This document shows, piece by piece, positions 1 to 6,671 of a DNA stretch of 15,054 bases. Below the pieces are notes generated by a model, which ran no database searches, had not been told where the DNA came from, and worked only from the letters and a program-made list of their open reading frames with translations. The stretch comes from Actinomyces sp. GTDB lineage: Bacteria; Actinomycetota; Actinomycetes; Actinomycetales; Actinomycetaceae. How positions within the stretch are numbered: position 1 is the first letter of the stretch; each line of letters starts with the position of its first letter. Location: positions 1 to 15,054 of the forward strand of contig DUQT01000046.1 in NCBI GenBank assembly GCA_012837655.1, written 5' to 3'. Both the position numbers and the translations under genes were made by a program.

Positions 1-26
1 GATCGACGCCGGTCGGAGGCACAGCC

Positions 27-52
27 AAGCCCCTGGGGAAACCCAGGGGCTT
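27..52 (+). terminator. Hairpin terminator of a gene upstream of the window
   Basis: A perfect 11-bp stem (27-37 with 42-52) is closed by a GAAA tetraloop and followed by a modestly T-rich stretch (TTAACTGTTT). This is the layout of an intrinsic terminator. It lies ahead of the ABC transporter genes, so it most likely ends a + strand transcript whose gene lies outside the window. The T tract is weak, as is common in actinobacteria. I could not identify a gene in bases 1-26. Confidence 0.65.
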
Positions 53-165
53 AACTGTTTCCTAAGCAGGTTCGCGCGCCACCCGAAGCCGCCACGTAGC
101 CCGCCCTCACATCTCCATATTTGGGCAATGCCGCTGATGGACCTGCACTTTTTGAACTGATCAAC

Positions 166-178
166 GACAATGATGGCA
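166..178 (+). promoter_or_regulatory. Possible -10 box for a leaderless ABC ATPase transcript
   Basis: GACAAT (166-171) matches four of six bases of TATAAT and ends 6 nt before the ATG at 178. No Shine-Dalgarno sequence precedes that ATG. This spacing would put the transcription start on or next to the A of the start codon, giving a leaderless mRNA, which is common in actinobacteria. I see no convincing -35 box. The call is speculative. Confidence 0.2.
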
Positions 179-1614
179 TGAGCGTATTGCATCCCGTGTC
201 ATCGCCCTCAGACGCCGTAGTTCGTGCTTCTAACCTCACGAAGATTTACGGAAAGGGCGACACTGCTGTCACCGCACTAAAGTCGGTTGACGTGAATTTG
301 GGCCGTGGCGAATTCACCGCAATCATGGGCCCATCCGGTTCTGGTAAGTCAACGCTAATGCACTGTCTTGCCGGCCTTGATTCGATTACCGAGGGCGAAG
401 TTTGGCTAGACGACATCGTCGTGTCCGACCTTTCGGAGCGCAAACTCACCAAGCTTCGTCGCAACAAAATTGGCTTTATTTTCCAAGCATTCAACCTGAT
501 CCCAACCCTGACCGCGGAAGAAAACATCACCCTGCCCGCCGATATCGCGAAGCGCAAGGTGTCCAAGGAACGCTTCGACCGAGTCGTTGACGCTGTTGGG
601 ATCCGCAACCGACTTTCTCACCGCCCCGCCGAGCTTTCTGGCGGACAGCAGCAGCGCGTTGCGTGCGCTCGCGCGCTCGTCTCCGAACCAGCCGTCGTGT
701 TTGCCGACGAGCCCACCGGAAACCTTGACTCCAAGTCCGGCGAACAGGTACTACGATTCCTACGCGAAGCTGTCGACGACCTGGGTCAAACCGTCGTGAT
801 GGTCACGCACGACCCGTCCGCCGCTTCCTGGGCGGACCGCGTCCTCTTCCTGGTCGACGGCGAAGTTGTCGCTGAACTGCGCGAACCCAAGCGCGACCTC
901 GTCCTGGATGCCCTTCGCGAACTTGGCGACGACCTCGACGACGCCAATTCCGTTTCCCGCGAAGAATCCGACAAATCAAACCGCACTTCCAGCACTTCGA
1001 TTTCCGAGGACGAGGCTCAGACACCCGCAGATTCCGAGCAGGCCTCAGACCTCTCCAGCTCACCTGCCGCCGGCCATGCTGCGACGGAGGAAGCCGACCA
1101 GGGTGAAAGCATTTCCAGCGGGGACGAAGCTGCGCCCTCGGAAATGAAATACGACCCAAAACTGGTTGAAGCCTACGGGCCACGCCCCGGGGAAACGCTG
1201 GATGAGGCGCTTCGACGCATGGCGCCCGCGGGCGGCCTGGACCCCGAAGCTACCGAAATGGTCCACAAGGCGCAACGGATTTTGCGGGACCTGCCGGGCT
1301 CGGTGATTCCTGAAGACGACCTGGAACTGACCGGGCAAATCCCCATTGTTCGCAAGGAAAACTTGGAACTGTGGGAGCAGGATTCGCAGGAGGCCGACGC
1401 GGTAAAGACCGCGCGGCACGCGAGCCAGCACAGCCCTGACGTCACGCGCGACTCAGCCCCGAAAGCGCCCGAAGCTACGCGCGACACTAAAGAAACGCCC
1501 GCGCACGGTGCCGGGGAAACGCCCGCGCACGATGCGACCGAAAACGTGGCCCCGCAGGCAGATTCACACGTTGACGATTTTGAGTCCGATAACGGTTCGG
1601 AGGACAACGCGTGA
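178..1614 (+). CDS. ABC transporter ATP-binding protein (MacB/LolD/YbbA class) with long acidic C-terminal extension
   Basis: Cytoplasmic ATPase subunit that should power the FtsX-type permease encoded next to it. Numbered from the ATG at 178 (478 aa), the ABC domain fills about residues 14-240: Walker A GPSGSGKST at 51-59, Q-loop Gln103, signature LSGGQQQR at 153-160, Walker B VVFADEP at 173-179 with Glu178, D-loop NLDS, and H-loop His211. All catalytic elements are intact. LolD/MacB-type ATPases usually end near 220-250 residues. Here another ~235 follow: a Ser/Asp/Glu-rich linker (about 250-321), a more ordered island (about 322-402, beginning MKYDPKLVEAYG) and a low-complexity tail with a repeated ETPAH. 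An in-frame TTG at 121 would add 19 residues but has no ribosome site and lies outside the conserved domain, so 178 is preferred. The stop overlaps the permease start (GTGA, 1611-1614). Substrate unknown. Confidence 0.92.
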   Translation: MSVLHPVSSPSDAVVRASNLTKIYGKGDTAVTALKSVDVNLGRGEFTAIMGPSGSGKSTLMHCLAGLDSITEGEVWLDDIVVSDLSERKLTKLRRNKIGFIFQAFNLIPTLTAEENITLPADIAKRKVSKERFDRVVDAVGIRNRLSHRPAELSGGQQQRVACARALVSEPAVVFADEPTGNLDSKSGEQVLRFLREAVDDLGQTVVMVTHDPSAASWADRVLFLVDGEVVAELREPKRDLVLDALRELGDDLDDANSVSREESDKSNRTSSTSISEDEAQTPADSEQASDLSSSPAAGHAATEEADQGESISSGDEAAPSEMKYDPKLVEAYGPRPGETLDEALRRMAPAGGLDPEATEMVHKAQRILRDLPGSVIPEDDLELTGQIPIVRKENLELWEQDSQEADAVKTARHASQHSPDVTRDSAPKAPEATRDTKETPAHGAGETPAHDATENVAPQADSHVDDFESDNGSEDNA

Positions 1615-4133
1615 TCAAGCTTGCCCTGCGAGACGTGTGGGCTCATTTCACGCGTTTCATTCTCACGATCTTGTCCGTCGTTTTGGGTGTAGCGTTCCTG
1701 TCAGGAACGCTCGCGCTACGGGCGGACTTGGAAGAAACTTTCATCCAGTCGTTTGCTTCCACCACGTCGGGCACGATCCAAGTTGAGGGCCTCCCACTTG
1801 GAGAAGACCCGCAATCGCGTGCCCTAATCTCGGGCGATGTCGCCGACCAAATCCGCGACATCGAAGGCGTTGAAAAGGCCGAACCCGTAATCATGGAGTC
1901 CATCACTGTCCTCGACAAGGAGGGCTCCCCCATCACCGGTATCGGCGTCGGTACCGCCGCAATGAACGTGCTTGACGGGTTCTGGCCGTGGACCATTAAC
2001 GGCAGTGTCCCCAAAAATAGCAACGAAATCGCGTTCGAGGCCGCAGCTTTGGAACGCTACGGATTCAAGGTTGGCGACACGATCGACTACCTCGCCGGGG
2101 GCGACCGCCACACGGCAAAGATCGTTGCAAGCATCGACCTCGAAACTGAAGTAGCAATCATCAACATCGCGGCCCTGGACAAGGACACGATGGTAAAGTT
2201 GGAGGGCGAGCCCCTCCAGGTCCTCGCCATCGCTGTTCAAACACCTGACGGAGCGGAACTGCAACCGATCATTGACCGCATCCAGAAGGAGCTCGGCGAC
2301 GACTACGAGGTTCGCCCCACCCAGGACGCGATCAATGAAAAGACCGATGCAGTTCAGGGAACACTTGGGTTTGTGACCACGTTCCTGCTCGTGTTCGTGA
2401 TCCTAGCGCTCGGCGTTTCAACCTTCATCATCGGCAATACCTTCCACATGGCGGTTAAAGCCCGCCAGAAGGAGTTCGCCTACCTGCGAGCTGTGGGAGC
2501 AGCGCCCTCACAAATCTTCTTCCAAGTCGCCCTGCAGGCAATCGTAATCGGCCTTGTTGGGTCTGCGATCGGTCTGCTGTTTGGTGTCGGCCTGCTTGCG
2601 CTGGCGTCGTGGGCGCTGGTGAAGTTTGGAATGGCGTCCTCCATTTCGACAACGCTGCCACCAGACGTCATCGTGACCTCTATGATCGTTGGCACTATCG
2701 TCACGTTCATTGGTGCGATCCTTCCCGCTCGCGCGGCCGCGCAAACCCCGCCCGTTGAAGCAATGCGCGAGACGTCCGGCGTCCGCGAAGCATCTCTCTG
2801 GCCGCGAGCGACGATCGGCATCGCCCTCATCGTCATTGGTGTAATCAGCACGTATCTGGGCGCCAGCCAGACAGTCGAATACGCCGGCACGGCGCTCGGA
2901 CTCGGCGCGGTCGCAATCGTGATCGGCGCGCTCGTCGCATCACCCGCGTTCGTGAAAGCGCTAATCGGGGTTATCGCGTTCCCGCTGCGCAAGACGTCGT
3001 CAGTGATTTTGAAGGTCGGAGCTGGCAACACCGTCCGCAATCCGCGCCGCACCGCGGCAACAGCGGGCGCGCTGATGATCGGTATGGGATTGGTTGCGCT
3101 CGGCACCGTCCTCGCGTCTTCAGTGCAGGAATCCACCGCCGAAGCCATTGAAAGTCAGCTGTACGCCGACTTCACCGTCGGATCCGTCAGCCCGGGCGAA
3201 GTCATATCCGACAACACCACTGAGCGCGTCCGGCAAACCAAGGGTGTTGCGAAGGTCAACGACACCTACGAAACGGCGTTTGGCATGATCCAAATGGACG
3301 GATACACCGTGCCCATGCCTTTCGCTATCACGGATCCTGCAACGCTGGGTGAGGACTTCGAAACGCCAATATCCGACGGTGATCTTGATTCGATCAATTC
3401 CGGCAAGATCATCCTTGCAAAATCCATGGCACAGCAGTTAAAACTAACCGTTGGTGACAAGATTAAAGTCCTCGGAGAGCAAGGTCCGAAAGAAGCGACG
3501 ATCGGCGGCATTCACGAGGCCATGATGGTCGCCCCCGCCGCACTAGTTTCGCCCGAAACTGCAAAGGACCTCGCACTTGAAACCAGCGGCCGCTCCATGC
3601 TCACCGTGTTTGTCGAGGACGGTGCTGACCTAGACACCGTTCAAGAACGCATTCGCGCAGAGCTGGTAGACATCCCGACCCTGGCTGTCTATTCCAAGGA
3701 GGACGTCACCTCTGAGCTCTCCGGAATCATTGATACCGTGCTTGCGATCCTCTACTCATTGCTTGGCCTATCCATCGCAGTCGCAATCCTTGGCATCGTC
3801 AACACCCTGGGACTTGCCGTTAGTGAACGTACAACCGAGATCGCCCTCATGCGCGCAATCGGAACATCACGACGACAAATGGCTGGAACCATTGTGGTTG
3901 AAGCGATACTCACGAGTATTTACGGAACGATAGTCGGCATGATCATTGGACTAGGAGTTGCGATCGCCCTGGTGCGCTACAGCGCGGACGTTGGAATCAA
4001 CATTTTGTCGATCCCGTGGGGCACGCTGGGACTGCTACTACTAGGAGCCGTCGTCGTCGGAATCATCGCAGCGATCGGACCTGCGTGGCGTGCTGCCCGT
4101 CAACCAATCCTGGAAGCGATCGTCTCCGAATAG
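1611..4133 (+). CDS. FtsX-family ABC transporter permease, ten predicted membrane segments (YbbP/MacB-like)
   Basis: Membrane partner of the preceding ATPase, 840 aa. The GTG start at 1611 lies in a 4-nt overlap with the ATPase stop, with GGAGG at 1599-1603 as ribosome site. Hydrophobic stretches suggest ten membrane helices at about 15-37, 252-278, 303-336, 353-378, 401-418, 424-446, 481-502, 708-737, 758-788 and 805-825. Large extracytoplasmic domains lie at about 38-250 and 503-707. The two FtsX domains (about 250-380 and 710-835) both carry the typical cytoplasmic coupling sequence: RQKEFAYLRAVGAAPSQI near 285-302 and RTTEIALMRAIGTSRRQM near 740-757. Each ends with a PARAAAQTPPVEAM- or PAWRAARQPILEAI-like segment. 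This duplicated layout matches the type VII (mechanotransmission/extrusion) class. Relatives move lipoproteins, lipids or peptides, or work on envelope stress. The substrate cannot be told from sequence. Confidence 0.93.
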   Translation: MIKLALRDVWAHFTRFILTILSVVLGVAFLSGTLALRADLEETFIQSFASTTSGTIQVEGLPLGEDPQSRALISGDVADQIRDIEGVEKAEPVIMESITVLDKEGSPITGIGVGTAAMNVLDGFWPWTINGSVPKNSNEIAFEAAALERYGFKVGDTIDYLAGGDRHTAKIVASIDLETEVAIINIAALDKDTMVKLEGEPLQVLAIAVQTPDGAELQPIIDRIQKELGDDYEVRPTQDAINEKTDAVQGTLGFVTTFLLVFVILALGVSTFIIGNTFHMAVKARQKEFAYLRAVGAAPSQIFFQVALQAIVIGLVGSAIGLLFGVGLLALASWALVKFGMASSISTTLPPDVIVTSMIVGTIVTFIGAILPARAAAQTPPVEAMRETSGVREASLWPRATIGIALIVIGVISTYLGASQTVEYAGTALGLGAVAIVIGALVASPAFVKALIGVIAFPLRKTSSVILKVGAGNTVRNPRRTAATAGALMIGMGLVALGTVLASSVQESTAEAIESQLYADFTVGSVSPGEVISDNTTERVRQTKGVAKVNDTYETAFGMIQMDGYTVPMPFAITDPATLGEDFETPISDGDLDSINSGKIILAKSMAQQLKLTVGDKIKVLGEQGPKEATIGGIHEAMMVAPAALVSPETAKDLALETSGRSMLTVFVEDGADLDTVQERIRAELVDIPTLAVYSKEDVTSELSGIIDTVLAILYSLLGLSIAVAILGIVNTLGLAVSERTTEIALMRAIGTSRRQMAGTIVVEAILTSIYGTIVGMIIGLGVAIALVRYSADVGINILSIPWGTLGLLLLGAVVVGIIAAIGPAWRAARQPILEAIVSE

Positions 4134-4149
4134 GGGTAGAAACCTGTGA

Positions 4150-4162
4150 GTTTAACCTAAAC
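4150..4162. repeat. Short palindrome GTTTA-acc-TAAAC in the intergenic gap
   Basis: A perfect 5-bp inverted repeat with a 3-nt centre lies 16 nt after the permease stop and about 50 nt before a -10-like box. It could be a small operator or mRNA hairpin. It is short enough to occur by chance. I see no strong terminator between the permease gene and the next gene. Confidence 0.2.
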
Positions 4163-4212
4163 GAGACCCATAAATGGCGCGGTACGGCTGTGTTCGTGAC
4201 ACACTAGCAACG

Positions 4213-4220
4213 TACATAAT
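4213..4220 (+). promoter_or_regulatory. Possible promoter -10 box for the holin-like/DUF3618 operon
   Basis: TACATAAT (4213-4220) lies in an AT-rich stretch about 80 nt before the start codon at 4302, and CATAAT matches five of six consensus bases. A GTGACA (4196-4201) resembles a -35 box, but the spacing is too short (about 13 nt) for a standard promoter. The rest of the 167-bp gap (4134-4301) holds only a short palindrome and the ribosome site. Confidence 0.3.
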
Positions 4221-4301
4221 TTTTCTCACGCACCCCCATCGTGTTTGTGAGCGCGCCGAAGATGCGGCGTGAACGAAAAGGTTCATACCGAGGAGTTGAT
4301 G

Positions 4302-4745
4302 ATGGCAGCCGATAAATCGACACCGGCTCAGCCCATGACTGTTGTGGAGACGAAGCAGTCTCGACCTAACACGTCGATTGGTGAGCTCTTTGGAGAGCTT
4401 TCCAACCAGATCACCGCGCTCATCCGCGGTGAAATCGAACTCACAAAAGTCAAGGCCACAGCCCTCCTTAAGAAGGCCGGCGCGGGTGGAATCCTACTCG
4501 CAGGTGCGGGCGTATTTGCGCTATATCTGCTGGGCTGGATTTTCCACACAATCGAGCTTGCATTGGCGACCGCTATGGCGGAATGGGCCGCGTCGCTCAT
4601 CACCACTGGTATCCTTCTGCTCATTGTAGTCATCCTGGGTGCCATCGGCGCTCTCCTGCTCAAGAAGGGCATGGAAGATAAGCCGGATCCCCAGGTCAAC
4701 ATGAAGCTAAACGTAGCTGCTGCCAAGAAGGGATTGGAAAAGTGA
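4302..4745 (+). CDS. Phage_holin_3_6-type (DUF1469) small membrane protein
   Basis: 147-aa protein of the actinobacterial 'phage holin family' (Phage_holin_3_6 / DUF1469). The name is misleading: these are chromosomal membrane proteins with no proven lysis role. An amphipathic N-terminal region typical of the family (about residues 25-58, SIGELFGELSNQITALIRGE then KVKATALLKKAG) precedes two hydrophobic segments at about 61-84 and 97-120. A basic, probably cytoplasmic tail follows. The start is set by AGGAG at 4291-4295, which gives best spacing to the ATG at 4302. An ATG at 4299 and a GTG at 4269 are also in frame but less well placed. The stop overlaps the next gene by 4 nt (GTGA), so the two proteins are probably made together and may interact at the membrane. 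The function is not known to me. Confidence 0.82.
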   Translation: MAADKSTPAQPMTVVETKQSRPNTSIGELFGELSNQITALIRGEIELTKVKATALLKKAGAGGILLAGAGVFALYLLGWIFHTIELALATAMAEWAASLITTGILLLIVVILGAIGALLLKKGMEDKPDPQVNMKLNVAAAKKGLEK

Positions 4746-5023
4746 GCGACAAGCCACGCACCGTTGAAGAGATCGAGGCCGAGATCCAGCGCACTCGTCT
4801 TGCGATGCAGTCCACCGTCAACGAACTGAGCGGACGCCTAAATCCCCGCACGCAGGCCAAGGCCGCTGCGGAGAAGGCTGGAGATAGCGCAGTCAAGGCC
4901 GGTATGAGCATTGTGGATGGCTTTAAGGCCGCCGCTAAGGGCGACCCGACCGCAATCGCGCAGATCGCTTCAGTAGCGACCGTTGTCGGCCTAGTTGCTG
5001 GATTAGCTAAGCTACGCAAGTAA
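4742..5023 (+). CDS. DUF3618 domain-containing protein
   Basis: 93-aa protein starting at GTG 4742, which overlaps the stop of the holin-like gene by 4 nt. An AAGGG sequence (4728-4732) serves as ribosome site. Residues about 7-36 carry the DUF3618 signature: an acidic helix (VEEIEAEIQRTRLAMQSTVNEL) followed by SGRLNPR. An Ala/Lys-rich amphipathic middle and a hydrophobic C-terminal segment (about 72-90, IAQIASVATVVGLVAGLA) ending LRK come next, so the protein is probably membrane-anchored by its tail. In actinobacteria, DUF3618 genes commonly lie beside DUF1469 'holin-like' genes, as here. The biochemical role is unknown; a scaffold or envelope role is only a guess. Confidence 0.85.
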   Translation: MSDKPRTVEEIEAEIQRTRLAMQSTVNELSGRLNPRTQAKAAAEKAGDSAVKAGMSIVDGFKAAAKGDPTAIAQIASVATVVGLVAGLAKLRK

Positions 5024-5027
5024 CCAA

Positions 5028-5076
5028 AAGCGCCCGGGTAGGATAATTTTCGCAATTTTCGCTACAATGGGCGCTT
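5028..5076 (+). promoter_or_regulatory. Promoter/leader region of the DUF3073 gene: tandem 9-mers, TACAAT box, flanking inverted repeat
   Basis: TACAAT (5063-5068) is a good -10 box. It directly abuts a perfect tandem duplication of AATTTTCGC (5045-5053 and 5054-5062). The whole is bracketed by an 8-bp inverted repeat, AAGCGCCC (5028-5035) and GGGCGCTT (5069-5076). No consensus -35 box is seen. A start near 5075 would give a leader of about 70 nt. GGGCGC (5069-5074) could alternatively pair with GCGCCC at 5099-5104. TCCCC at 5114-5118 could cover the ribosome site GGAGGGGG (5129-5136). Confidence 0.45.
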
Positions 5077-5145
5077 GAAAGACAGATGAACGCAAGGGGC
5101 GCCCGAATGGGAGTCCCCAAGGAACTGTGGAGGGGGTCGACGCCA

Positions 5146-5328
5146 ATGGGGCGCGGCCGTCAGAAGGCCAAACAAACCAAGGTCGCTCGCAGGCTAAAGT
5201 ACTCAACGCCTGACACCGACTTCGAGGCTCTGCAGCGCGAACTAGCTGCTGAGCGCGGCGAAATTGAAGAACCGTACGGGGACATTCCCCCGGCAACTGA
5301 CGAAGACGATTGGGACGACTACAAGTAA
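5146..5328 (+). CDS. DUF3073 family small acidic-tailed protein
   Basis: 60-aa protein with the hallmarks of actinobacterial DUF3073: a basic N-terminus (MGRGRQKAKQTKVARRLKYS), a short TDFEALQRELAAER helix and a strongly acidic C-terminus (DEDDWDDYK). The family consensus begins exactly at MGRGR, and GGAGGGGG (5129-5136) is well spaced to the ATG at 5146. This start is therefore chosen over the in-frame ATG at 5086, which would add 20 unconserved residues. The gene is convergent with purM. I recall the same pairing in mycobacteria (Rv0809 purM with Rv0810c), so the neighbourhood is conserved. No function is established. The basic head and acidic tail suggest RNA, ribosome or protein contacts, but that is inference. 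Confidence 0.88.
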   Translation: MGRGRQKAKQTKVARRLKYSTPDTDFEALQRELAAERGEIEEPYGDIPPATDEDDWDDYK

Positions 5329-5369
5329 CCCGACAACAGGTAACTAAGTAGTTCCAGTTTCATTATTCG

Positions 5370-5402
5370 AGAAGGAGGGCACCGATTCGGTGCCCTCCTT
5401 CT
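5370..5402. terminator. Bidirectional terminator between the DUF3073 gene and purM
   Basis: A perfect 15-bp stem (5370-5384 with 5388-5402) has an ATT loop. AT-rich flanks lie on both sides (TTTCATTATTCG before, GTATGTTCTAAAA after). It sits 41 bp after the DUF3073 stop and about 150 bp beyond the purM stop, so it can end both convergent transcripts. It is the strongest hairpin in the window. Confidence 0.85.
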
Positions 5403-5430
5403 GTATGTTCTAAAACCTGGCGGCGTGTGG

Positions 5431-5486
5431 GCGCATGCGGCGACCCGAACTGCGCGGGGCGCGTGCGACGATCCGAACTTCGCGGG
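5431..5486. repeat. 28-bp tandem duplication downstream of purM
   Basis: Copy 1 (5431-5458) and copy 2 (5459-5486) are directly adjacent and identical at 24 of 28 positions, sharing a CCGAACT core and CGCGGG. The start of a degraded third copy (GCGC) follows at 5487. The surrounding gap (5403-5552) has no other clear gene or signal. The repeat is outside the purM reading frame and would be transcribed only if purM messages run to the hairpin at 5370-5402. Confidence 0.7.
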
Positions 5487-5552
5487 GCGCACCTGGCGCC
5501 CTCTAGCATTGCCCCCTCTACGTCCCCGATGCCGCGGCTTGGCGCTACCGGC

Positions 5553-6662
5553 CTATACCCGGTATTCGCCGGTTAGTAGGACAGACCCCGCGTCTACGCC
5601 CTTGGCGCCTTGCACGAGGCGCTGGTTAGCTCCGACCTCGAAGTCGCTGGATGAAAGTTCAACTTGGCCCAGGATCCACGGTTCCATCTTCTGCGCGGCC
5701 AGGTATCCTATGGCTTCATCGACGGCCGATTCGTCGACGATCGCGACCATGCCGACGCCGAGGTTGAAGGTCTCCTCCATCGCATCCCAGCGCACGTCAC
5801 CGAGTTTGCCCAGCGTTGAGAACACGGGCGGAACCACCCAGGACGAGCGGTCAATCGTCGCAACGAAGCCCGTTGGAATCACGCGGGAAATGTTTGCACC
5901 CAGGCCGCCACCCGTGATGTGTGAAAGTGCCTTCACAGCGCCGTCCGGTAGAGCGTCGATCATGTGGAGCACTGCGGACGTGTACAGGCGCGTGGGCTCC
6001 AGGATTTCCTCGCCCAGCGTGCGGCCAAACTCTGGCACGTTCCGATCCAGCTTCCACCCGGCGTCCGCGATAATGCGGCGTACCAGCGAATAGCCGTTTG
6101 AATGCAGGCCCGAGGACGCCATGCCGATGACGACGTCTCCGACGGTGACGCGATGCGCTCCCAGCACATTGTCGGCATCAACCACGCCGGTGGCGGCACC
6201 CGCGATGTCGTAGTCGTCCTCGGCCATGAGTCCGGGGTGCTCAGCGGTTTCCCCACCGATCAGTGGGCAATCAACCGCCGCGCAAGCTTCAGCAACGCCA
6301 CGCACGATGTCTGCGATGCGCTCGGGGTGAACCTTCCCGGTTGCGATGTAGTCCGTCATCAGTAGCGGTTTTGCACCCATCACCACGATGTCGTCAACCA
6401 CCATGCCGACCAGGTCCTGACCGATCGTGTCGTGAATATCCATCGCCTGCGCGATCGCGACCTTAGTTCCAACACCGTCCGTCGAGGACGCCAGCAGCGG
6501 CCTCTTCATTCCTTTCAATGCGGACGCATCAATCAGACCCGCGAATCCGCCCGAATCGCCAAAAACGGTCTCATTGTGAGACTTCGCAACTGCGGATTTC
6601 ATCAGTTCAACGGCACGATCACCGGCTTCGATATCCACTCCGGCGGCAGCGTAGTCAACCAT
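5553..6662 (-). CDS. purM: Phosphoribosylformylglycinamidine cyclo-ligase (AIR synthetase)
   Basis: Cytosolic enzyme of de novo purine synthesis: ATP-dependent closure of FGAM to aminoimidazole ribonucleotide (AIR). The 369-aa product has the usual PurM motifs in order: GDSGGFAGLID (about 35-45), the ATP-binding STDGVGTKVAIA (60-71), DDIVVMGAKPLLMTDYIATGK (90-110), GGETAEHPG (136-144), SSGLHSNGYSLVRR (183-196) and HITGGGLGANISRV (248-261). It is slightly longer than many homologues (about 345 aa), mostly through a ~25-residue C-terminal tail that ends LLTGEYRV. The ATG is preceded by AAGGAG at good spacing. The gene lies 9 bp after the purF stop on the same strand, so the two are surely cotranscribed. 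Identification is firm. Confidence 0.97.
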   Translation of the reverse strand: MVDYAAAGVDIEAGDRAVELMKSAVAKSHNETVFGDSGGFAGLIDASALKGMKRPLLASSTDGVGTKVAIAQAMDIHDTIGQDLVGMVVDDIVVMGAKPLLMTDYIATGKVHPERIADIVRGVAEACAAVDCPLIGGETAEHPGLMAEDDYDIAGAATGVVDADNVLGAHRVTVGDVVIGMASSGLHSNGYSLVRRIIADAGWKLDRNVPEFGRTLGEEILEPTRLYTSAVLHMIDALPDGAVKALSHITGGGLGANISRVIPTGFVATIDRSSWVVPPVFSTLGKLGDVRWDAMEETFNLGVGMVAIVDESAVDEAIGYLAAQKMEPWILGQVELSSSDFEVGANQRLVQGAKGVDAGSVLLTGEYRV

Positions 6663-6671
6663 GGGGGCTCC

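Noticed and set aside
1..52. 3' end of a tRNA or other structured RNA
   Set aside because: The hairpin could be part of an RNA gene, but I see no T-arm or acceptor pattern in bases 1-26; a terminator is the simpler reading.
2480..3148. 222-aa open frame on the - strand inside the permease gene
   Set aside because: It is wholly antisense to a well-supported permease, with no ribosome site or family resemblance.
4302..4745. Prophage or lysis cassette suggested by the 'phage holin' family name
   Set aside because: There is no endolysin, structural gene or integrase nearby, and this family is common on actinobacterial chromosomes beside DUF3618.
5086..5145. Longer DUF3073 protein starting at ATG 5086
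   Set aside because: The added 20 residues do not fit the family, which begins at MGRGR, and the strong ribosome site precedes 5146.
5425..6093. 222-aa open frame on the + strand across the end of purM
   Set aside because: It is antisense to a clear purM and to the tandem repeat. Its product is low-complexity (Ser/Arg/Pro-rich) with no recognisable motif, a typical shadow in GC-rich DNA.
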